In this document: in pieces, positions 44,731-48,847 of the stretch
How the letters are laid out: each line of letters opens with the position of its first letter
Numbering within the stretch: the first letter of the stretch is position 1
Source of the DNA: Akkermansia muciniphila
GTDB lineage: Bacteria > Verrucomicrobiota > Verrucomicrobiia > Limisphaerales > UBA9464
DNA: 48,847 nucleotides
Assembly: GCA_945900455.1 (NCBI GenBank)
Contig: CAMDJH010000008.1
Coordinates: forward strand, 1-48,847
Direction: 5' to 3'
The notes under the pieces: model-generated
What the model was told of the DNA's origin: nothing
What the model saw: only the letters and a program-made list of their open reading frames with translations
Database searches by the model: none
Made by a program: the position numbers and the translations under genes

Positions 44731-45928
44731 TACGTACAAGTATCAATTAGGGTTGCGCCCGTTTGATTCCCGTCCGAAAGTAGCGCCAGTCGTGCGTATC
44801 CTTCGACATACGGGGTTAAGTCGGGCGGTCCTCCCTGCCTTGGCGGGGTGGCTCATGTTGCACGTTGCGGCATGGTCTTGGGACTGGCCGATGTACCGGG
44901 GAAATCCGGCGTTGACCGGGGTGGTGGAGGGCGTGTTGCCGGCGAAGCCACAACTTTTGTGGACCTTCAAGGTGGGGGATGAAGTGAACTCGTCTGCGGC
45001 CATTGTTGGCGGGCGTGTGTACGTGGGCAGTTCCAGCTCCGCGGTTCACTGCCTCTCGCTCGAGACGGGCAAACCGATCTGGAGTTTTCCAACGGGTGGC
45101 CCGGTGGAATCGTCACCCCTCATTCTCGATGGGCGTCTCTACATTGGCGACTCCAACACGAATATATACTGTCTGGACGCGCTGACGGGCCGGCTCGTGT
45201 GGCGGTTTGGGCTGGATGACAAGGTCAAGAGCAGTCCCAATTGGGTCGCGTCCGCGGATGGCAAGACCAAGCAGATTTTGGTCGGCGGGTATGATTTCAA
45301 ATTGTACAGCCTGACGGCAGACACGGGCCGGACGAACTGGGTCTATGAGACGGGAAACTACATCAATGGATCGCCGGCAGTGGGGGGGGGAAAGACGGCA
45401 TTTGGCGGTTGCGACGCCATCATCCATGTGCTCGATGTGACCTCTGGAGCGCGTCTGAAACAGGTCGAAGCGGGCGCCTATATTGCGGCCTCCGGAGCGA
45501 TCGTGGATGGGCGGCTCTATGTCGGTCATTACGAGAACGAACTTCTTTGTGTGGATTTGAACGAGGGCCGTGTGGTCTGGCGGTACCGGGACCGGGCGTT
45601 TCCCTTCATGTCCTCACCCGCGGTAACCACGAATCGGGTGCTGGTGGGAAGCCGTGACAAACGGCTCCACTGTATCGAGCGTGAGACTGGCAAGGCGGTC
45701 TGGACATTTCCAACCCGTGGGAAAGTGGAAGCCTCGCCCGTCGTTTGCGGAAACCGGGTGCTGATCGGGTCGGATGACGGCCGGATTTATATGCTGAACC
45801 TGGAGGACGGGCGGGAGCTCTGGCAACACGAAATTGGGAAACCGGTGCAAACGTCTCCAGCGGTTGCCGATGGGCGGTTCGTGTTTGGAGCGAACGATGG
45901 AGTTATCTATTGTTTTGGGACAAAATGA
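44720..45928 (+). CDS. Exported PQQ-like beta-propeller protein, second copy
   Basis: From the ATG at 44720 the product is 402 residues (a GTG at 44702 is an alternative). A hydrophobic N-terminal segment (LSRAVLPALAGWLMLHVAAW) precedes WDWPMYRGNPALTGV, the standard opening. At least seven blades follow with a regular period of about 40 residues, each with GxVYVGSxxxxVxCLxxxTGKxxWxF. Examples are YVGSSSSAVHCLSLETGKPI, YIGDSNTNIYCLDALTGRLV, and IGSDDGRIYMLNLEDGRELW. The repeats are far more regular than in the copy at 22716-23972. It overlaps the OGG1-like gene by 11 bases. The next gene begins 69 bases later, so membership of the downstream cluster is uncertain. Confidence 0.9.
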   Translation: MENSTYKYQLGLRPFDSRPKVAPVVRILRHTGLSRAVLPALAGWLMLHVAAWSWDWPMYRGNPALTGVVEGVLPAKPQLLWTFKVGDEVNSSAAIVGGRVYVGSSSSAVHCLSLETGKPIWSFPTGGPVESSPLILDGRLYIGDSNTNIYCLDALTGRLVWRFGLDDKVKSSPNWVASADGKTKQILVGGYDFKLYSLTADTGRTNWVYETGNYINGSPAVGGGKTAFGGCDAIIHVLDVTSGARLKQVEAGAYIAASGAIVDGRLYVGHYENELLCVDLNEGRVVWRYRDRAFPFMSSPAVTTNRVLVGSRDKRLHCIERETGKAVWTFPTRGKVEASPVVCGNRVLIGSDDGRIYMLNLEDGRELWQHEIGKPVQTSPAVADGRFVFGANDGVIYCFGTK

Positions 45929-45997
45929 AAACCCGGGGAAAAATGGAAAACGACTGCTCGCCGGCTCGGTCCGGTGGAAAAACGCTGAGGGTATGCC

Positions 45998-47347
45998 ATG
46001 AGTGATACCGGAGATCCGATTGTATTGACGTCGGGTGCGCCTCCCTTGCAGCGGGAGACGACGGTCGGCAATTATTTTGTTTCGAATTATCCGCCATTCT
46101 CGTTTTGGAAGCCGGAGCACCTTCCGGATTTCCAGGCGGCGCTCGATCGCGGACCGAAGCCCGGGCTTCCATTGGGAATTTACACGCACATTCCGTTTTG
46201 CCGGAAGCGATGTCATTTTTGCTACTTCCGAGTGTACACCGACAAGGATTCCGCCGCGATCAAGAGTTATCTCGACGCCGTGTTGCGGGAACTGAGCCTC
46301 TATGCTTCGCGGCCATTCATCGGAGGGCGGAAGCCGGGTTTTGTCTATTTTGGAGGAGGGACCCCAAGTTACCTATCGGTGGAGCAGTTGCGTTTTCTTT
46401 CCGACGGGATGAAGCGGTTGCTGTCGTGGGATGAGGTTGAGGAAGTGACGTTTGAATGCGAGCCCGGGACGCTGACCGATCACAAACTGAAAGCGATCCG
46501 TGAAATGGGAGTGACCCGCCTGAGCCTGGGCATCGAGAATTTCGACGATCACATTCTGGAAATTAACGGGCGAGCCCACCGCAGCCTGGAAATCGGGCGA
46601 GCGTATCGTTACGCCCGAGAGATCGGTTTCCCGCAAATCAACATCGACCTGATTGCGGGAATGGTGGAGGAGACCGACGAGAACTGGCGGGAATGCATCC
46701 GGAAGACCGTCGAGTTGGCGCCTGATTCGGTGACGATTTACCAGATGGAAATTCCGTTTAACACGACCCTCTACCAGCAGATGCGGGCCGAAGGTAAACT
46801 CGTGGCGCCGGTGGCGGATTGGGACACGAAGCGCCGATGGGTGGACGCGGCATTCACGGAACTGGAACGGGCGGGCTACACGGTGGCGAGCGCCTACACG
46901 GCGGTTAAGTCGAAGGAGGAAACCCGATTTGTGTACCGGGACCGATTGTGGGCGGGAGCGGATCTATTGTCGCTCGGAGTTGCCAGCTTCGGCCATATCG
47001 GGGGTACTCATTACCAAAATCACCACGATTTTGATCCCTACATTGCGGCGCTGAATCGAGGTCAGCTGCCCGTTTATCGGGCGTTGACGCCCACCGCGGA
47101 GGAACGGTACATCCGCGAGTTCATTCTCCAGTTGAAGCTTGGCAGCGTCAGCGCCGCTTATTTCACGGGAAAATTTGGAATCGATCCCCGCACCCAGTTC
47201 GCGGGGCCGCTCGGCACCTTGAAAGAGCAGGGGCACCTGACTCAGGAGGGGGATCGCATCGGGATAACCCGGGCCGGATTACTTCAAGTGGACCGATTGC
47301 TGCATGAATTCTTCCGTCCGGAACATCGTGGAGCCCGGTATGCCTGA
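45998..47347 (+). CDS. HemN/HemW-like radical SAM enzyme
   Basis: The 449-residue protein binds a [4Fe-4S] cluster through C68-x3-C72-x2-C75 (IPFCRKRCHFCYF). It has the HemN-type FGGGTPSYLS segment near residue 118, FECEPGTLT, and a C-terminal winged-helix-like region (LKEQGHLTQEGDRIGITRAG). It belongs to the coproporphyrinogen oxidase-like family, which includes HemN, HemW and class C radical SAM methyltransferases or cyclopropanases. A plain heme role is not favoured: the cysteine motif continues YFRVYTDK, the N terminus has an extra 60 residues, and the next gene overlaps it. Reaction not deducible. The following gene's ATG (47340) lies inside the last codons of this one, so they are translationally coupled. 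Confidence 0.85.
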   Translation: MSDTGDPIVLTSGAPPLQRETTVGNYFVSNYPPFSFWKPEHLPDFQAALDRGPKPGLPLGIYTHIPFCRKRCHFCYFRVYTDKDSAAIKSYLDAVLRELSLYASRPFIGGRKPGFVYFGGGTPSYLSVEQLRFLSDGMKRLLSWDEVEEVTFECEPGTLTDHKLKAIREMGVTRLSLGIENFDDHILEINGRAHRSLEIGRAYRYAREIGFPQINIDLIAGMVEETDENWRECIRKTVELAPDSVTIYQMEIPFNTTLYQQMRAEGKLVAPVADWDTKRRWVDAAFTELERAGYTVASAYTAVKSKEETRFVYRDRLWAGADLLSLGVASFGHIGGTHYQNHHDFDPYIAALNRGQLPVYRALTPTAEERYIREFILQLKLGSVSAAYFTGKFGIDPRTQFAGPLGTLKEQGHLTQEGDRIGITRAGLLQVDRLLHEFFRPEHRGARYA

Positions 47348-47915
47348 TACCCAGTACACGTCCGCGTCCGCGGTGGATCGCTCCGGGTTGCTTTTCCCGC
47401 TCGACGCGCTCCACCAGCGTGCGGGCCGTTCCGTTCCGTCGGCCATTCCTCTTCCCCCGGAAGCGTTGCCAGAGCCTCAGCGGTCCCTGCTGGTGCATGA
47501 GCGGGACATGACCCGGACGTTGGAGCAGTTTCATCGGGGGACCCTCCACCTGGAGTTGTTGACCTGTCATCAGGAGGACGGAGCGTATTGGCGGGAGGTG
47601 GTCTTACGATTGGACGGTTCTGAAAGAGCGGTGGAATTCGGTGCTACACGTATCGTGCTCGATCTATTCGATGAACCCTGGCGAAGCCAGATCGTCGAAG
47701 GGTATCGTCCGCTTGGGGGAATCCTCAATGCGCGGGGCATCCGCTATCGCAGTTCGCCGGATGCGTATTTTTCCATTACTTCCGATCCGTATGTGACGCA
47801 GGCGTTGGGTCTCCATGGGGAGCCAACCCTTTATGGAAGACGCAACCGGCTTCGCTCGACGGAAGGAGAACTCCTCGCGGAAATCGTGGAGATTCTTCCG
47901 CCTCAAATACCGTAA
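47340..47915 (+). CDS. Chorismate-lyase-like (UbiC/DUF98) protein
   Basis: The ATG at 47340 overlaps the radical SAM stop by 8 bases and gives 191 residues; an upstream in-frame start at 47304 is less likely. The order of blocks fits the chorismate lyase-like fold: LLVHERDMTRTLEQFHRGTL (50-69), WREVVLRLDGSERAVEFGAT (84-103), the GYRPLGGILN loop (121-130), and a C-terminal stretch ending with acidic residues and LLAEIVEILPP. UbiC turns chorismate into 4-hydroxybenzoate and pyruvate. The exact catalytic residues cannot be assigned with confidence, and another aromatic product is possible. Context with a radical SAM enzyme and a halogenase-like flavoprotein suggests a biosynthetic role rather than ubiquinone formation. 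Confidence 0.68.
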   Translation: MPDTQYTSASAVDRSGLLFPLDALHQRAGRSVPSAIPLPPEALPEPQRSLLVHERDMTRTLEQFHRGTLHLELLTCHQEDGAYWREVVLRLDGSERAVEFGATRIVLDLFDEPWRSQIVEGYRPLGGILNARGIRYRSSPDAYFSITSDPYVTQALGLHGEPTLYGRRNRLRSTEGELLAEIVEILPPQIP

Positions 47916-47990
47916 CGAACTCCGGGTCGGATGGACCGACTTGCGGAAACGGGAAAACGGAGTAGGAATGTTACCCGGAAAAGCTGACGT

Positions 47991-48847
47991 ATGAATCAGA
48001 TTGAATTCGCGGATGCGGTCGTCATTGGCGGGGGGCCGGCGGGGTGTGCAACGGCCACCGTGTTGGCCGCGCACGGGCATCGGGTCCTCGTATTTGAGCG
48101 GGAAAAATTTCCCCGATACCATATCGGAGAATCGTTGATCCCATTCACGTATCCCGCGTTGGAACGGATCGGGATGATACCCAAGCTCCGGCAGTCCGCA
48201 TTCACTCGGAAGTATTCAGTCCAATTTGTCGCGCCCTCGGGCCGTGCCTCCCAGCCGTTCTATTTTTACACACGATATGATCGCGAGACGGTGGCTCAGA
48301 CCTGGCAGGTCCTCCGGTCGGAGTTTGATCAGATGTTGATGGAGAATGCTCGGGAGAAAGGAGCGGAGGTTCGCGAGGAGACAACCGTGGTGGAGCTGCT
48401 CCGGGAAGGCGATCGCACCGTTGGGGTGCGGGTTCAGGAAAAGTCCGGGAAGCAGTACGAAGTGCGCTGTTCGGTGGTGGTGGATGCCAGCGGCCGCGAG
48501 GCGATCGCAGCCACCCGCAATGCATGGCGCCGGGGCGATCCGAAGCTAAACAAGGTGGCCGTATGGACCTATTATCGAAATTCCCTGAGGGATTCCGGTC
48601 TTGATGAAGGGCAGACCACCGTGGCGTTCATCCCGGAAAAAGGGTGGTTCTGGCATATCCCACAGCACAACGGCATGGTCAGTGTCGGTGTCGTGGCCGA
48701 GGGCAAATACCTCGCACGGGATGGCGTCCGGGATCCACAGCAGATCTTTGAGCGGGAAATCGGGGAGAATAAGTGGATCGAATCCAGGTTGGCGACGGGC
48801 GAGTGCACCGGCGAGTACCGGCTGACAGGGGAATACACCTTCCGTTC
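47991..48847 (+). CDS. Flavin-dependent halogenase-like oxidoreductase, 3' partial
   Basis: This frame begins at the ATG at 47991 and is still open at the window end (285 codons seen). The N terminus is a Rossmann FAD-binding fold, G13-x-G15-x2-G18 in VVIGGGPAGCAT, followed by YHIGESLIPFTYPALERIGM, characteristic of tryptophan-halogenase-like proteins. The motif W219-F-W221-H-I-P224 matches the WxWxIP signature of flavin-dependent halogenases, which is thought to suppress monooxygenase activity. DASG near residue 165 is the second FAD contact. Related non-halogenating members exist, so activity is not certain. It sits 75 bases after the chorismate-lyase-like gene on the same strand, at the likely head of a biosynthetic operon that runs beyond the window. 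Confidence 0.85.
   Translation, partial: MNQIEFADAVVIGGGPAGCATATVLAAHGHRVLVFEREKFPRYHIGESLIPFTYPALERIGMIPKLRQSAFTRKYSVQFVAPSGRASQPFYFYTRYDRETVAQTWQVLRSEFDQMLMENAREKGAEVREETTVVELLREGDRTVGVRVQEKSGKQYEVRCSVVVDASGREAIAATRNAWRRGDPKLNKVAVWTYYRNSLRDSGLDEGQTTVAFIPEKGWFWHIPQHNGMVSVGVVAEGKYLARDGVRDPQQIFEREIGENKWIESRLATGECTGEYRLTGEYTFR

Noticed and set aside
1..48847. tRNA or rRNA genes, CRISPR arrays, intact transposases
   Set aside because: I looked for them and found none; the direct repeats present are a 14-bp array without spacers.

Overview
The window most resembles a Verrucomicrobiota genome, probably of the Pedosphaera/Limisphaera type. This is inferred from gene content and has not been tested phylogenetically. 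The pointers are two orphan H-X9-DG-type pseudopilins with the [20 protein letters not shown] head, two PSCyt1/PSD1 (DUF1549/DUF1553) plus DUF1501 gene pairs, a 3-keto-disaccharide hydrolase (DUF1080), PQQ-like propellers, and very large secreted multidomain proteins. The sequence is GC-rich, start codons often lack a clear Shine-Dalgarno, and I see no tRNA, rRNA, CRISPR array or intact insertion sequence.

Layout. 1-5.8 kb (plus strand): the 3' part of a secreted hydrolase/propeller fusion, a pseudopilin, and a cyclic-nucleotide-binding domain fused to a GspE/PilB ATPase. 5.9-11.1 kb (minus): PSD1 then DUF1501, separated by a 14-bp tandem repeat. 11.1-11.5 kb: a hairpin-rich intergenic repeat. 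11.5-16 kb: a CHAD protein (plus), then DUF1080, purB and a second pseudopilin (all minus). 16.3-22.7 kb (plus): an IPT/TIG surface protein, serine acetyltransferase, two Opp/Dpp-type ABC ATPases without permeases, and an MFS transporter. 22.7-37.9 kb (minus): PSD1, DUF1501, a Tat-exported enolase-superfamily enzyme, a 57-residue basic protein, a 2685-residue modular surface protein and a PQQ-like propeller. 38-40.8 kb (minus): a polysaccharide deacetylase fused to a PHP-like (CehA/McbA) domain. 40.9-48.8 kb (plus): apt, a PAP2-GT39 fusion, an OGG1-like glycosylase, a second PQQ-like propeller, then a HemN-like radical SAM protein, a chorismate-lyase-like protein and a flavin-dependent halogenase-like protein cut by the window edge.

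How the genes fit together. Much of the window looks like cell-envelope and extracellular biology: exported hydrolases, c-type cytochrome-domain proteins with DUF1501 partners, an exported enolase-superfamily enzyme and huge adhesin-like proteins. This would suit a polysaccharide-degrading lifestyle. Housekeeping genes (purB, apt, cysE, OGG1-like) are scattered among them.

The best candidate for an undescribed system is at the right edge (about 45,998 to the end). A radical SAM enzyme, a chorismate-lyase-like enzyme (overlapping it by 8 nt) and a WxWxIP flavoenzyme lie in one direction and look like the start of a biosynthetic operon built on a hydroxybenzoate unit. Other items worth attention are the cNMP-GspE fusion, a cysteine-patterned tandem repeat inside the 2685-residue protein, and a 272-bp intergenic block bounded by a perfect 13-bp inverted repeat.
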